Source: Armatimonadota bacterium (lineage in GTDB: Bacteria > Armatimonadota > Hebobacteria > CAIYQO01). Taken from it: a stretch of 64,000 nucleotides of DNA. The position numbers and the translations under genes were made by a program. Location of the stretch: NCBI GenBank assembly GCA_029553475.1, contig JAKPKV010000114.1:124001-188000 (forward strand), written 5' to 3'. How positions within the stretch are numbered: the stretch's first letter is position 1; each line of letters starts with the position of its first letter. Below, in pieces: positions 8,112-17,598 of the stretch. The notes beneath the pieces were generated by a model. The model was not told the origin of the DNA. It worked only from the letters and a program-made list of their open reading frames with translations, and made no database searches.

Positions 8112-11100
8112 ATGACATCCCGCCTGCCCTTCCTGCTGCTATGCGGCCTGCTTGGCCTGTCGGCGCTGCCCGTCACCGCGGCTTCGCTGGTGAAAACCGT
8201 CACCATCACCGATTACCTCGGCGTCGCGTGGACCGATGAGCTGGTGCATGAGACGCTCACCTTCGCGCCCGGCGCGCTGAAGGGTGTGCCGCGGGCGCGC
8301 GTGACAGTCGGCAAGACGCCGATACTCAGCCAGCTCAGCGACGTGACGCGCCATGCTGACGGCTCCGTTGCCGCCATGAACGTCTGGTTCATGGCGACGG
8401 TGCCGGCGCATGGGTCGGTCACGTATACCATCACGCCCGGAGCGGCCGGCCCGGCGCCCGCGGGCGCCGGGGTGACGGTGACGGCGGAGACGATGGAGCT
8501 GACCTCGGGCGGCGCCGCGCCCGTTGGCATTCGCCTGCTCAACGGCGCGAAATCTTTCGACTGGCCCGTCCCCGCGACGACAGTGCCGGGCCCTCTCCAG
8601 GGCTTGCTGCTGCCGTCGGGGCGCGTCACCGGGGGCGGCAGCTTCGCGGTGCCGTTCAACGTGCGGTCGTATCACGCGGCAGTCACCGCCGCCGGCCCGC
8701 TCTTCGCGGAGGCGACGGTGCGCTACCAGTTCGACACCGGCTACTGGACCTTCACCGCGCGCGTGGTGGCGGGCTCCCCGCTGGTGCAGATCACCGAGGA
8801 GTTGGACACCGGTTGGAACGCGCAGCAGACCGCGCAGGTGGACCGCTTCTATACCGTCACGCTAAACGGCGAGCACTTCAACCCCACCCAGGCGTATTAC
8901 CTGGGCCGGCCGCGGCAGGGGTATACCGACCTGCTGGAGGGGGTGGCGCAGCCGGAAGTGCTGGCGACGATGCACCAGCCGTCCGTCTCCGGGTGCAATG
9001 CCAGCGGCTATATGCTGAAGTCTGACGAGAACCGCACCGAGTACTACCTGATCGGCTGGCCGTGCTGGTCTGCCGGCGTTGGGGTGGGTATCCGCTACGT
9101 GGAGCCGGGCAAGGACGCGGTGGGCTTCATCGCCGCGAACACCCCGTACTGGCGCAACCAGATGGCGCTGCGTTTCCGCGCCACGAAGGACGGCGCCGTG
9201 CAGGCCTGCCTGCCGCTGCAGGTCTACCATCAGGAATGGGAGACGGACGGTTACGGTCGCACCAGTCCGAATGCCACCGGCACAACCACCGACGTGCCCG
9301 ACACCACCGCCCGCCGCTGCTATGGCATCATGCTCACCGCGGCGGAGGATGAGCGGCAGGCGGTGCTCGGCTCACTGCTGCGCGCGTCCGCGAAAGTCGG
9401 CGCCTGGCCGCTGGATGCGGTGCGCCGCTGGACGCTGGACTGGCCCGACCCCATGGCGGGCGCCGGCTGGGCGGCGGAGTCCTCGGAGGCCGCGCAAGCG
9501 TTGATGGCCCAGGTGCGCAACTGGATCGCCAACAAGCGTGCCACCGGCAATTTCGGCACCTTTAGCATGCATGACTACTTCCTTGTCGCGCAGTGGGGCG
9601 TCGGCAGTAAAGGCATCAAGGAGCTGGGCGCCGTGCTGAATGACGTCACCCAGCTCAGCGCCGCCGACCGCCGCACGCTGCGCCGCCAGGCCGCTTACGT
9701 GGCCTACGTGATGCATTCGCCCCATGTCTTCCCCTGGGGCAGCGGCGCGCATCTCGGCAACCCGAATATGTCCATCATGGCGATGAATACCCGCGTCTTC
9801 GCCGGCCAAACGATCGAGGATCACCCCATGTTCACGCAATGGGGCGCGTGGACCACCGCCTTCATGCGCGCGTATATCGCCCGCTTCACCCGCGAATCCG
9901 GCGCCGCCTACGAATGTCCCTCCTACACACTGGGCGTCACCTGGAAGCAGATCGCGGAGGCCAACACCATCCTCATGCAGGCCGGCGTCGGCGACGCCTT
10001 CGCGGGATCGCGCATGCCCACCAGCCTGCGCTTCAGCATGAACTGCTGGCTGCTGCCCCCCGACCTGCGCTTCAACGGCCGGCGCACCATCATGCCGGTG
10101 GGCAACACCTCGTATCAATCCGTCACGCCGGACATGGCGAAGCTGATGGTGGAGTATTACCGGGACCGTGATCCACGCCTCGCCGGAGAATTCCAATGGT
10201 TCGCCAACCAGACGCTGCCGACGGACAAGCAGCTGGCGCTCGTGGACGATATCGTGCCGGAACTCGGCAGCGCGTGGTACACGGACTATGGCGTGGTCAT
10301 GCGCCACGGCTTCGGCACGCCGCATGAAACCTACTTCCACATGATGGCCGGCAACTGCCTGGGGCACTACGAGACCACGGATCACATGTCCTATACGCTC
10401 TACGCGAAAGGCCACCCGATCAATCTGCACTTCGGCAACGGCTACTTCCCGATGTATGGCCGCCCCTGGCTGCGCAACAGCATCTCGGTGGACCATCGCG
10501 TGCACTGGGCCTACGAGCGCCTCTATGCCCAGGTGCAGGCCGCCGCCTTCATGCCCGCCACCGAATACGCGCACGGCGCGCTGGATATGGACGAGCTGCT
10601 GCCCCGCTGCGGCGAGTATCCGCCGGACTACGGCAAGCCGGACCCCGACCCGCTGAAATTTGCGCCGCGCGAAGCGATGCCGACGATGACCTGGCACCGG
10701 CAAATTCTCTTCGTGAAAGACCAGGACCCGAAGGGGCCGAACTACTTCGTGGTGCGCGATGCTTTCGGCGGCAAGCCCGCGAAACCGACGGATGACACCT
10801 TCTGGTTCCTCGCCAACGACATGACGCGCGACGGGGATGTCTTCCACTTCGACGGCCAGCTCCCGGTGGATATGGATGTCTTCGTGAATAGCCCCGCCGG
10901 CGCGCGACCGGAGACGGGCAAATTCGGCCACGTGCAGCAGCCCTACGCACGCATGACCGGCGACGACCTGCGGTATTACCCGAACAAGGTGCGCCGCGAG
11001 GATCAGCTCTTCCTGCGCCTGCAGCAGCCTGCCGGCGGCGGCTATTGCGTGGTGCTCTACCCCCGCCTGAAAGGAATTGATCCCCCGGCAACCTATACCA

Positions 11101-11390
11101 GCCTGGGCGAGCACGCGGTGAAGGTGGTCACCCCGCTCTCCACCGACTACCTCCTCCTCAACGCCTTCCCGGCGTCCGCGAAAGCCGATGACGTGGACAT
11201 CACCGGCACCGCCGTCGCCGTCCGCAAGTATGCCGACGGCAAGATCGTCGTCACCAACAGCGAAGGCGCCGCCGCCGTCACCATCGCCGGCACCACCATC
11301 ACCGGCGCCGGCCCCTTCAGCGTCACCCTCGCCGGCGGCAAGGTGGAGACGAAGACGTATAGTGCGGACGCGACAGTCGAGGTGCGATAA
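8112..11390 (+). CDS. Large secreted protein, heparinase II/III-like (putative polysaccharide lyase)
   Basis: ATG 8112 (GGAG 7 bases upstream) begins a 1092-residue protein with a clear signal peptide (MTSRLPFLLLCGLLGLSA, cleavage near TAA|S). The N-terminal 300 residues look beta-rich. The middle is alpha-helical with aromatic and His/Tyr-rich stretches. A segment near residues 740-790 (HGFGTPHETYFHMM, then HYETTDHMSYTLYAKG) resembles the beta-sandwich of heparinase II/III-type lyases, where a His/Tyr-rich strand precedes 'G.P...D/N.G'. The C-terminus repeats short Gly/Ala/Thr beta strands. Assignment as a lyase for acidic polysaccharide is inference from fold-like patterns, not a firm family match. 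It is monocistronic. Confidence 0.45.
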   Translation: MTSRLPFLLLCGLLGLSALPVTAASLVKTVTITDYLGVAWTDELVHETLTFAPGALKGVPRARVTVGKTPILSQLSDVTRHADGSVAAMNVWFMATVPAHGSVTYTITPGAAGPAPAGAGVTVTAETMELTSGGAAPVGIRLLNGAKSFDWPVPATTVPGPLQGLLLPSGRVTGGGSFAVPFNVRSYHAAVTAAGPLFAEATVRYQFDTGYWTFTARVVAGSPLVQITEELDTGWNAQQTAQVDRFYTVTLNGEHFNPTQAYYLGRPRQGYTDLLEGVAQPEVLATMHQPSVSGCNASGYMLKSDENRTEYYLIGWPCWSAGVGVGIRYVEPGKDAVGFIAANTPYWRNQMALRFRATKDGAVQACLPLQVYHQEWETDGYGRTSPNATGTTTDVPDTTARRCYGIMLTAAEDERQAVLGSLLRASAKVGAWPLDAVRRWTLDWPDPMAGAGWAAESSEAAQALMAQVRNWIANKRATGNFGTFSMHDYFLVAQWGVGSKGIKELGAVLNDVTQLSAADRRTLRRQAAYVAYVMHSPHVFPWGSGAHLGNPNMSIMAMNTRVFAGQTIEDHPMFTQWGAWTTAFMRAYIARFTRESGAAYECPSYTLGVTWKQIAEANTILMQAGVGDAFAGSRMPTSLRFSMNCWLLPPDLRFNGRRTIMPVGNTSYQSVTPDMAKLMVEYYRDRDPRLAGEFQWFANQTLPTDKQLALVDDIVPELGSAWYTDYGVVMRHGFGTPHETYFHMMAGNCLGHYETTDHMSYTLYAKGHPINLHFGNGYFPMYGRPWLRNSISVDHRVHWAYERLYAQVQAAAFMPATEYAHGALDMDELLPRCGEYPPDYGKPDPDPLKFAPREAMPTMTWHRQILFVKDQDPKGPNYFVVRDAFGGKPAKPTDDTFWFLANDMTRDGDVFHFDGQLPVDMDVFVNSPAGARPETGKFGHVQQPYARMTGDDLRYYPNKVRREDQLFLRLQQPAGGGYCVVLYPRLKGIDPPATYTSLGEHAVKVVTPLSTDYLLLNAFPASAKADDVDITGTAVAVRKYADGKIVVTNSEGAAAVTIAGTTITGAGPFSVTLAGGKVETKTYSADATVEVR

Positions 11391-11421
11391 CCCGCCCGGC
11401 GCGCGGTTTTTCAACCCGCCC

Positions 11422-11519
11422 AGACTGGGGCCGCGGAGTTGTACTCCGCACGAGTTTGCACACGCTCTGTTATACCGGACCAGACACTCGTGCGGAGTAC
11501 AACTCCGCGGCACCAGTCT
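11422..11519. repeat. 98-bp near-perfect palindromic element
   Basis: The arms 11422-11455 and 11486-11519 are 34-base inverted copies with one mismatch, separated by 30 bases. Each arm contains a smaller palindrome, GCGGAGTTGTACTCCGC. The nested structure and intergenic position resemble a REP/BIME or MITE-type element. No transposase is nearby. Confidence 0.8.
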
Positions 11520-11521
11520 CC

Positions 11522-11960
11522 TCACGGCACGAAACTGAACCAGGTGCCATCGGCTTCGGGATATTCCCGCAGCACCGCCGGCTTCGCCCACCCGGAGCCG
11601 ATCAGCGCCACCTGCGTCTGCTCTACCCAGGGCGGACGCGCCGTCTTCGAGCGGATACGGCGCAGATTCGGTGCCGCGCAGATACCAATGGCCGTATAGC
11701 AGCACGCCGATGAGCAGGCCCGGTGGGATGAGCTGCGGAAAACCCAATGGGATAGCCCCCGGTGGAGGTGTGGGTGAATGCGAGACATCCTGCCATCCCT
11801 TTCCTGATCTTCCGGAGAATTCCGTTCCCAAGAGGTTCTGGGCTGACGTTGCGGAAGTACGTACCAATGTCCATAGAGATCTGTTCATGCCCACGGGGGG
11901 CGCCGGCGCCATCATGTTCATCGCCCTGTAACAGCCCGCTCATCATCGTGTCACACCCCC
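11522..11960 (-). pseudogene. Possible decayed small membrane-protein gene
   Basis: The 470-bp gap before the membrane protein at 11992 has no intact convincing gene on either strand. On the minus strand, coding-like pieces appear in different frames. A hydrophobic stretch (PQLIPPGLLIGVLLYGHWYL, about 11705-11765) and a C-terminal piece ending WAKPAVLREYPEADGTWFSF (stop at 11522) could form one short gene if one or two frameshifts were repaired. This is tentative: no family is recognised, and chance open frames are common at this GC content. Confidence 0.25.
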
Positions 11961-11991
11961 GAGGTATCATGGCATCAGGAGGCGTATTACC

Positions 11992-13419
11992 ATGTCGGCA
12001 CTGCTTTCTCGCGTGCATAGCTGGGTGGCGGAGGCGCCGTGGCTGGCGCTGGTGATGCTGGTGGGGGTGGCGGCCATCTTCTGGTGGGTGCTGCGCAGCC
12101 AGGGCGTGCCGGAATGGTCGGCGCGGAAGGCGCCGTGGCTGCGGGTGGTAGCGCTGGCGCTGGCGCTGCCCGCGCTGTTTTTCATCCTCCTCTGGGGGAT
12201 GCGGGTGACGCTGGCGCGCACGGAATACGATTTCCGCCGCCAGCACGGCCGGGTGAGCGAGGCGAATCTGGCCAGCGTGGAGAGCATCTGGGGCCGCCCG
12301 CACGTGCAGCGGGACCTGACGGTGTATCACACGTATGAGGTGCCGGTCACCGAGGAGGTGCGCGATCAGTTCGGGCGCATCGTCACCCGCACGCGCATGG
12401 AGACGCGCGAGGCGCCGCAAAACAGCATCACCCGCACCCGCGGCGACGTGACGCTGACGCGCAGCGAGCGGCAGAAAGGCACCGCGCGGTACCCGGGTTT
12501 CACCCTCGATGCCGCCTTCGACTACACCGTGAGGAATTTTGCCGATCGCCGCACGGACGCGCACTTCACCTTCCCGCTCTCCCCCGGGCAGACGATGTTC
12601 GACGGCTTCACCGTGCGCGTGAACGGGGAGGACATGAGCAGCCGGCTGCTCTTCGATCCGTATGCCGTCACCTGGACGCTGCCGATGAATCCGGGGCAGG
12701 TGGATGAGGTCGCGGTGGCCTATCACTCGCGCGGGCTGCAGCGCTTTTACTACCAGGTATCCGACGTGCGCGAGCTGCGCGATTTCCTGCTGGTGCTGCG
12801 CCTGCCCGACATTCCGCCGCGCGACGTGAATTACCCCGAGGGCTGCATCACCCCGACCACGCGCCGGGCGGAAGGGAATGGCTCGCTGCTGGAATGGCGG
12901 CTGGATCGCGCGCTCACCACCCGCGGCATGGGCATCGCGCTGCCGCAGCCCGCGCAGCCGGGGGCACAGGTGGCGCGGGTGCTGGGCACCGCCTGGCGCG
13001 GCGGCATGCTGTTGCTCGTCACCGTCGTCCTCACCGCCATCGCGCTGGGCGCGGGCTTCCACCCGCTGCGCCTCCTCCTCCTCGGCGCCGTCTTCGTGGG
13101 GGAATTCATGCTCATGGCCGCCATCAGCGATTACGTGCCCTCCTACTGGCTGGCGTGGGCGCTGGCCGCCCTTCCCGCCATCGGCGCGGCGTATCTCATC
13201 CTTGGCGGCCGCCGGGCGCCGTTCCCGCTCTACTGGCTGCCGGTCGTCTTCATGGGCCTCTATCCGCTGCTGGCGCTGCCGCGCGAGGTCGCGCCCTCGC
13301 TGCTGCTCGGCATGGACGTGCTCACCGTGCTCTATCTGGCCGTGCTGGGCATCCTCGCGCTGCGCCGAACGCCGGAAGCGCCTCCCCTCCCGCCGGTCGG
13401 GGCGGAGGAGAACCCGTAA
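11992..13419 (+). CDS. Multi-pass membrane protein with a large soluble domain (CreD-like)
   Basis: The 475-residue protein has two hydrophobic helices at the N-terminus (about 15-70) and a soluble region of about 250 residues with beta-strand character. About five or six membrane helices follow (330-455), then a Pro-rich tail. This arrangement, with a charged extracytoplasmic domain and a C-terminal bundle containing EFMLMAAISDYVPSYWLAW, recalls the CreD family of inner-membrane proteins linked to envelope stress and beta-lactam response. The match is by architecture only. AGGAGG lies 9 bases before ATG 11992. The exported HEAT gene follows 40 bp downstream. Confidence 0.4.
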   Translation: MSALLSRVHSWVAEAPWLALVMLVGVAAIFWWVLRSQGVPEWSARKAPWLRVVALALALPALFFILLWGMRVTLARTEYDFRRQHGRVSEANLASVESIWGRPHVQRDLTVYHTYEVPVTEEVRDQFGRIVTRTRMETREAPQNSITRTRGDVTLTRSERQKGTARYPGFTLDAAFDYTVRNFADRRTDAHFTFPLSPGQTMFDGFTVRVNGEDMSSRLLFDPYAVTWTLPMNPGQVDEVAVAYHSRGLQRFYYQVSDVRELRDFLLVLRLPDIPPRDVNYPEGCITPTTRRAEGNGSLLEWRLDRALTTRGMGIALPQPAQPGAQVARVLGTAWRGGMLLLVTVVLTAIALGAGFHPLRLLLLGAVFVGEFMLMAAISDYVPSYWLAWALAALPAIGAAYLILGGRRAPFPLYWLPVVFMGLYPLLALPREVAPSLLLGMDVLTVLYLAVLGILALRRTPEAPPLPPVGAEENP

Positions 13420-13459
13420 ATGCCGGGCGCATGGTACAATAGCGGAGGAGGTGGCCCCC

Positions 13460-15004
13460 ATGCGTGCTTGGCTCTGGCTGGTTTGCGTCCTGCTGCTTGC
13501 CGTCGGGGCGTCGGCGGCGTCCATTGCGGCGTTGTCCCGGCAATTACGGCATCCTGACGCCTCGGTGCGGAAAAAAGCCCTGCTGGAGTTGAAGGCGAAG
13601 GCCGACCCGCAGATCATCGGGCCGGTCAGCCAGGTGCTGGGCGACGCCGATCCCGGCCTGCGCCGCGAAGCCGTGCAGATCCTCGCCGCCTATCCGGACG
13701 CGGCGGCGGCCCGCGCGCTGGAGACGGCGCTGCGCGACGCGGATATCAGCATCCGCCGGGATGCCTTGCTCGTCCTGAAAGCCCGCGCCGACCTCACGAC
13801 GGTGGACGCGGTCGCCGGTCTGCTGGCCGATGCGGACGGCACCCTGCGCCTGGAGGCGCTGCGCCTGCTGGCCGCCTTCGGCACGCCGAAAGCCGGCGCG
13901 GCCATCACCCCGGCGCTGGCCGATACCGACGGCGCCATCCGCCGCGAGGCGCTGCTCGTGGTGAAACCCCTCCGCGACCCGCGCTTCATCCCCCCCGTCG
14001 CCGCCATGCTGCGCGACCGCGATCCCGGCTTGCGCCGGGAGGCGCTGGGGGCGCTGGCGCTGTATGACGGCCCGGCGGCGGTCACCGCGGCGGCGGCGGC
14101 GCTGCGCGACGCGGACGGCACCATTCGCATCATGGCGGTGCGCGTATTGCAGGCGATGCGCGATCCGGCGGCCATCACCCCCCTGATGCCCGTGGAGGCG
14201 GACGGTGATGCGGGTATTGCCGCCGAAGCTGTCCGGGCCGTGAAAACCCTGCAAAACCCGCCCGCCTTGACGGCGCAGGTGCTTGGCCCGTATCCCGTGG
14301 CGCGCGCGCAGGCGCTGCTGGCCATGCGCCGCGCGCCCGACGCGCGGTATCTGCAACCCGCGCTGGCCGCGCTGCGCGATGACGACCTCTGGGTGCGCGT
14401 CGCCGCGGCGGAGGCGCTGGGGGCGCTGGGCGACGCCGACGCCGTGCGGCCGCTGCTCGGCCTGCTGCGCGACGGGGAATGGCCCGCGCGCGCGGCGGCG
14501 GCGCGCGCGCTGGGGCTGATGAAGGCTCCCGCCGCCGTGGAGCCGCTGGCGGTCGCCATGGAGACGGACGCGTCAGCCGCCGTACAGGCGGAGGCCGCGC
14601 GCGCGTTGGGCGCCCTCGCCGACCCGCGCGCCATCCCCGCGCTGGCGGCTGCGCTGCGCGGTCGGCAGCCGGCGGCGCGCATGGCAGCAGCCCGCGCATT
14701 GGAGGCGGCCCATCATCCACTCGCTGACGCGGAGCTGCGCAAGGCGCTGCCGGCGACAGACCCCGCGGTGGCGGCCGGGGCTTACGTGTTTTATATCCGC
14801 CAGGGCGTGCCCGGCACCGAACCGCTGCTCATTGACGCCCTGCGCGTCAACGATGACCCGCTCATGCCGCGCATCTACGCCGGCTGCGGGCACGCACCCC
14901 TGCGGGCGGCCGCGCTGCCGCTCCTCGGCGCTGCCCCGGCCCTCCCCGACCCCTGCCCACGCTGGGGCGAGGCGAGATCAGCCGCTCCGCCGGCGGGGAA
15001 ATGA
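13460..15004 (+). CDS. Exported HEAT-repeat (PBS-lyase-like) protein
   Basis: This 514-residue protein starts with a signal peptide (MRAWLWLVCVLLLAVGASA). It then consists almost wholly of about 30-residue helical repeats of the form 'L.DAD..LRREAL..L....' typical of HEAT/PBS-lyase repeats, e.g. DADPGLRREAV, DRDPGLRREAL and DADGTIRIMAV. Such solenoids bind partner proteins; no catalytic domain is visible. GGAGGAGGTGG precedes ATG 13460, which is far inside the longest open frame; the upstream part of that frame shadows the membrane-protein gene. A TACAAT at 13435-13440 could serve as a -10. The C-terminal 70 residues lose the repeat pattern. Confidence 0.85.
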   Translation: MRAWLWLVCVLLLAVGASAASIAALSRQLRHPDASVRKKALLELKAKADPQIIGPVSQVLGDADPGLRREAVQILAAYPDAAAARALETALRDADISIRRDALLVLKARADLTTVDAVAGLLADADGTLRLEALRLLAAFGTPKAGAAITPALADTDGAIRREALLVVKPLRDPRFIPPVAAMLRDRDPGLRREALGALALYDGPAAVTAAAAALRDADGTIRIMAVRVLQAMRDPAAITPLMPVEADGDAGIAAEAVRAVKTLQNPPALTAQVLGPYPVARAQALLAMRRAPDARYLQPALAALRDDDLWVRVAAAEALGALGDADAVRPLLGLLRDGEWPARAAAARALGLMKAPAAVEPLAVAMETDASAAVQAEAARALGALADPRAIPALAAALRGRQPAARMAAARALEAAHHPLADAELRKALPATDPAVAAGAYVFYIRQGVPGTEPLLIDALRVNDDPLMPRIYAGCGHAPLRAAALPLLGAAPALPDPCPRWGEARSAAPPAGK

Positions 15005-15297
15005 TGCCCGCCGCGGCTGCCCCTCGGCGCTGCCTCCTTCGAAAATCGCATCCGCGTGTTGGTAGTGCGCCACGCAGCAGAGCGGCTTGTCCCCCATAGC
15101 TTTAGCGAAGGGGGGAGTGGCGCTGTGCCGCGCCGCTCACCATGTTCATTCCTCTCGGATGAAGCGAGAGTCAGGCATGAACGCGCGCCCATGTGCTCGT
15201 CGTACGGTGAACCGGCCCTCTTGCCCCATTTCTCGCACACTATCCCCCCGCCGTGCGCGGTATCGTGAGGGGAAGCTGTCGGAAGGAGGGCGGGCGC
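15005..15297. other. Intergenic region without a gene
   Basis: This 293-bp stretch between the HEAT and TPR genes has no convincing coding frame. It holds a small hairpin (CTCTCG...CGAGAG, about 15153-15171) and short G/C-rich runs like those in the other palindromic intergenic regions of this window. The TPR ribosome site is at its end. Confidence 0.5.
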
Positions 15298-16077
15298 ATG
15301 GGGCGGTGGCTGGGGGTGGTGCTGGCGGCGGTGCTGCTGGGCGGGCCGGCGGGGCCGGCATGGGCGCAGGCGGAAAAGCCGGCGGAGAAGACGCCCACCG
15401 CCGAGGAATACCTGGCGGAGAGCAACGCGCTGATGGCGAAGAAGGACTTTGCCAAAGCGCTCTCCAAACTCCTCATGGCCTGGCTGCAGGCGCCGGACAA
15501 CACCCAGGTCATCTGCCGCGTGGGGGACCTGTTCATGGCGACGAATAAGCCCGCCGACGCCACCCGCTTCTATGCCGTCGCCATCCGGCTGGACCCGCGA
15601 CAGGAGGCGCCGGTGATCGGGCTGGCGGAGGCGTATTTCGCCGTGAATCGCGCCGATCAGGCGCTCATCCTGCTCGACGAGCCGGCGCGCAAAGCGGCCT
15701 TCGGCAAGTCGGCGCGCTTTCAGCAACTGCTGGGCCGCGCCTACACGTTCACCGGCAAGGCGGACAAAGCCATCCCCCTGCTGCGGGCGGCGCTGGCCCA
15801 GGCGCCGCAGTTGCACGCGCTGTACGGCGAGTTGGGCAACGCCTGCTACCTGGCGAAGAAATACGCCGACGCCGCCGATGCCTACGGCAAGGCGCTGGAA
15901 AAGGATCCGAAGGACGCGAACGCCGCGCTGTATCGCTCGATGGCCTTCGAAAAGCTGGGCAAATGGCCGGATGCCGTTGCCGCGCTGCACACCTACCTGG
16001 CGCTGATCAACCCGCCGGTGGACGACGCCCAGCGCAAGCGGCTGGCGGAGCTGCAGGCGAAGGGGAAGGGCACCTGA
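15298..16077 (+). CDS. Exported TPR-repeat protein
   Basis: From ATG 15298 (GGAAGGAGGG about 7 bases upstream) the 259-residue protein has a signal peptide (cut near AWA|Q). About five tetratricopeptide-type helix pairs follow, e.g. 'ALYGELGNACYLAKKYADAA' then 'DAYGKALEKDPKDANAALY'. TPR proteins scaffold protein complexes. The partner is not apparent; it is convergent with murC and could be envelope-associated. No enzymatic motif is visible. Confidence 0.85.
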   Translation: MGRWLGVVLAAVLLGGPAGPAWAQAEKPAEKTPTAEEYLAESNALMAKKDFAKALSKLLMAWLQAPDNTQVICRVGDLFMATNKPADATRFYAVAIRLDPRQEAPVIGLAEAYFAVNRADQALILLDEPARKAAFGKSARFQQLLGRAYTFTGKADKAIPLLRAALAQAPQLHALYGELGNACYLAKKYADAADAYGKALEKDPKDANAALYRSMAFEKLGKWPDAVAALHTYLALINPPVDDAQRKRLAELQAKGKGT

Positions 16078-16143
16078 GCGCCGCCCCGGCGGATGCGCGC
16101 CGCCCCCTGGACGGCGGTGTGCCGCGATCCGCGCGGGAGCCTG

Positions 16144-17523
16144 TCAGCCGTCCGCCAGCGCCCGCGCCACGCGGTCCACGTCGCCGGCGCCGAGGGTGAG
16201 GATGACGTCGCCGGGGGCCAGCGGCGGATCGAGGGCGGCGATGCGCGCGACGGCGGCGTCGAGGAAGGGCAGCGCCTCCGCGGGGCCGGGGATGCGCGCG
16301 GCCAGCGCCGCGTGGGTGACGCCGGGGATGGGCGCTTCCCGCGCGGGATAGATGGGGGCGATGAGCGCGAGATCGGCGGCGCCCAGCGCGTCGGCGAAAT
16401 CGTCCAGCAGGTCGCGGGTGCGGCTGAAGAGGTGCGGCTGGAAGATGGCGATCACCCGGCCGGAAAAACGCCCGCGCGCGGCGGCCAGGGTGGCGCGGAT
16501 TTCGGTGGGATGGTGGGCGTAGTCGTCCACCACCGTCGCCGGCCCGCGCGCGCCGACCACCTCGAAGCGCCGGCCCATGCCGGGGAACGCCGCCAGCCCG
16601 CGCGCCACGGCGTCAACGGGCACGCCCCACTCCAGCGCCAGCGCCGCCGCGCCGGCCGCGTTGCTCACGTTGTGCAGGCCCGGCACGCGCAGGGCGATCT
16701 CGCCGATGCGCGCCGCGCCGCGCCACAGCGTGAAGGCCGTCTCCGCGCCCTCGCGCACGTCGCCGTAGCGATAGGCGTTGTCCGCGCCCGCGCCGTACGT
16801 CACCGCGCGCGGGGGGATGGCGGTCATCGCACGCAGGCGGGCATCGTCGCCGTGCAGCACGGCGTAGCCGCGCACCTGGCGCAGGAATTGGCGAAAACTG
16901 TCGAAGAGGTGCTCCGGCGTGCCGTGGAAATCGAGGTGATCCACCTCCAGGTTCATCACGATGGCGGCCTCCGGGCGCAGGTCAAGGAAGGAGTTATACG
17001 CCTCGCAGGCTTCCACCAGCGTGAGGGGGCCGCCGGCGCGGGCGTTGCCGCCCAGCGGCGCCAGCACGCCGCCCAGCACGCAGGTGGGGTCGAGCTCCGC
17101 CGCCAGGAAGATGCAGGCGAGCATGCCGCTGGTGGTGGTTTTGCCGTGGGTGCCCGCCACCGCCACCCCGCGGCCGCGGTTCGTCAGCTCGCCCAGCAGG
17201 TCGGCACGGCGGATGATGGGCAGCCCCCGCGCCCGCGCCCGCCGCCACTCCGGGTTGTCCGGCCTGATGGCGTCAGAGAGCACCACCAGGTCGCCCGCGC
17301 GCACGTGCGCGGCCGCATGGCCCACGTGCACCTCGGCGCCGAGGGCGCGCAGCGTCGCCAGCATCGGCGAGTCGCTGCGGTCCGAGCCGCTCACCCGCAC
17401 GCCGCGCGCCAGCAGAATGCGCGCCAGCGCGCTCATGCCGATGCCGCCGATGGCCACGAAATGATAGCGGCGCTCCGGCTGCCAGAAGATGTCGGTTGTC
17501 GCGGTGGGAAGCTGCATTGGCAT
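16144..17523 (-). CDS. murC: UDP-N-acetylmuramate--L-alanine ligase
   Basis: MurC attaches L-Ala to UDP-MurNAc, the first step of the peptidoglycan stem peptide. The 459-residue protein has the N-terminal Rossmann motif GIGGIGMSALA (25-34) that binds UDP-MurNAc, the ATP loop GTHGKTTT (124-131) of the central Mur ligase domain, and the C-terminal domain with DDYAHHPTEI near 323-332. It lies 75 bp downstream of ftsW on the same strand and is probably co-transcribed. murG, usually between them, is absent here. ATG 17517 is an alternative start two codons later. Confidence 0.97.
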   Translation of the reverse strand: MPMQLPTATTDIFWQPERRYHFVAIGGIGMSALARILLARGVRVSGSDRSDSPMLATLRALGAEVHVGHAAAHVRAGDLVVLSDAIRPDNPEWRRARARGLPIIRRADLLGELTNRGRGVAVAGTHGKTTTSGMLACIFLAAELDPTCVLGGVLAPLGGNARAGGPLTLVEACEAYNSFLDLRPEAAIVMNLEVDHLDFHGTPEHLFDSFRQFLRQVRGYAVLHGDDARLRAMTAIPPRAVTYGAGADNAYRYGDVREGAETAFTLWRGAARIGEIALRVPGLHNVSNAAGAAALALEWGVPVDAVARGLAAFPGMGRRFEVVGARGPATVVDDYAHHPTEIRATLAAARGRFSGRVIAIFQPHLFSRTRDLLDDFADALGAADLALIAPIYPAREAPIPGVTHAALAARIPGPAEALPFLDAAVARIAALDPPLAPGDVILTLGAGDVDRVARALADG

Positions 17524-17598
17524 GATTGTACCCGTTCACCTGTCATCTGCATTCGTCTTTACTGGGTGCGCCGCCCGCCACGCCTGGCGTCTCGCCGG

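Noticed and set aside
9372-11921. 849-residue minus-strand open frame opposite the secreted heparinase-like gene
   Set aside because: It is a low-complexity antisense frame. The plus-strand gene has a signal peptide and ribosome site.
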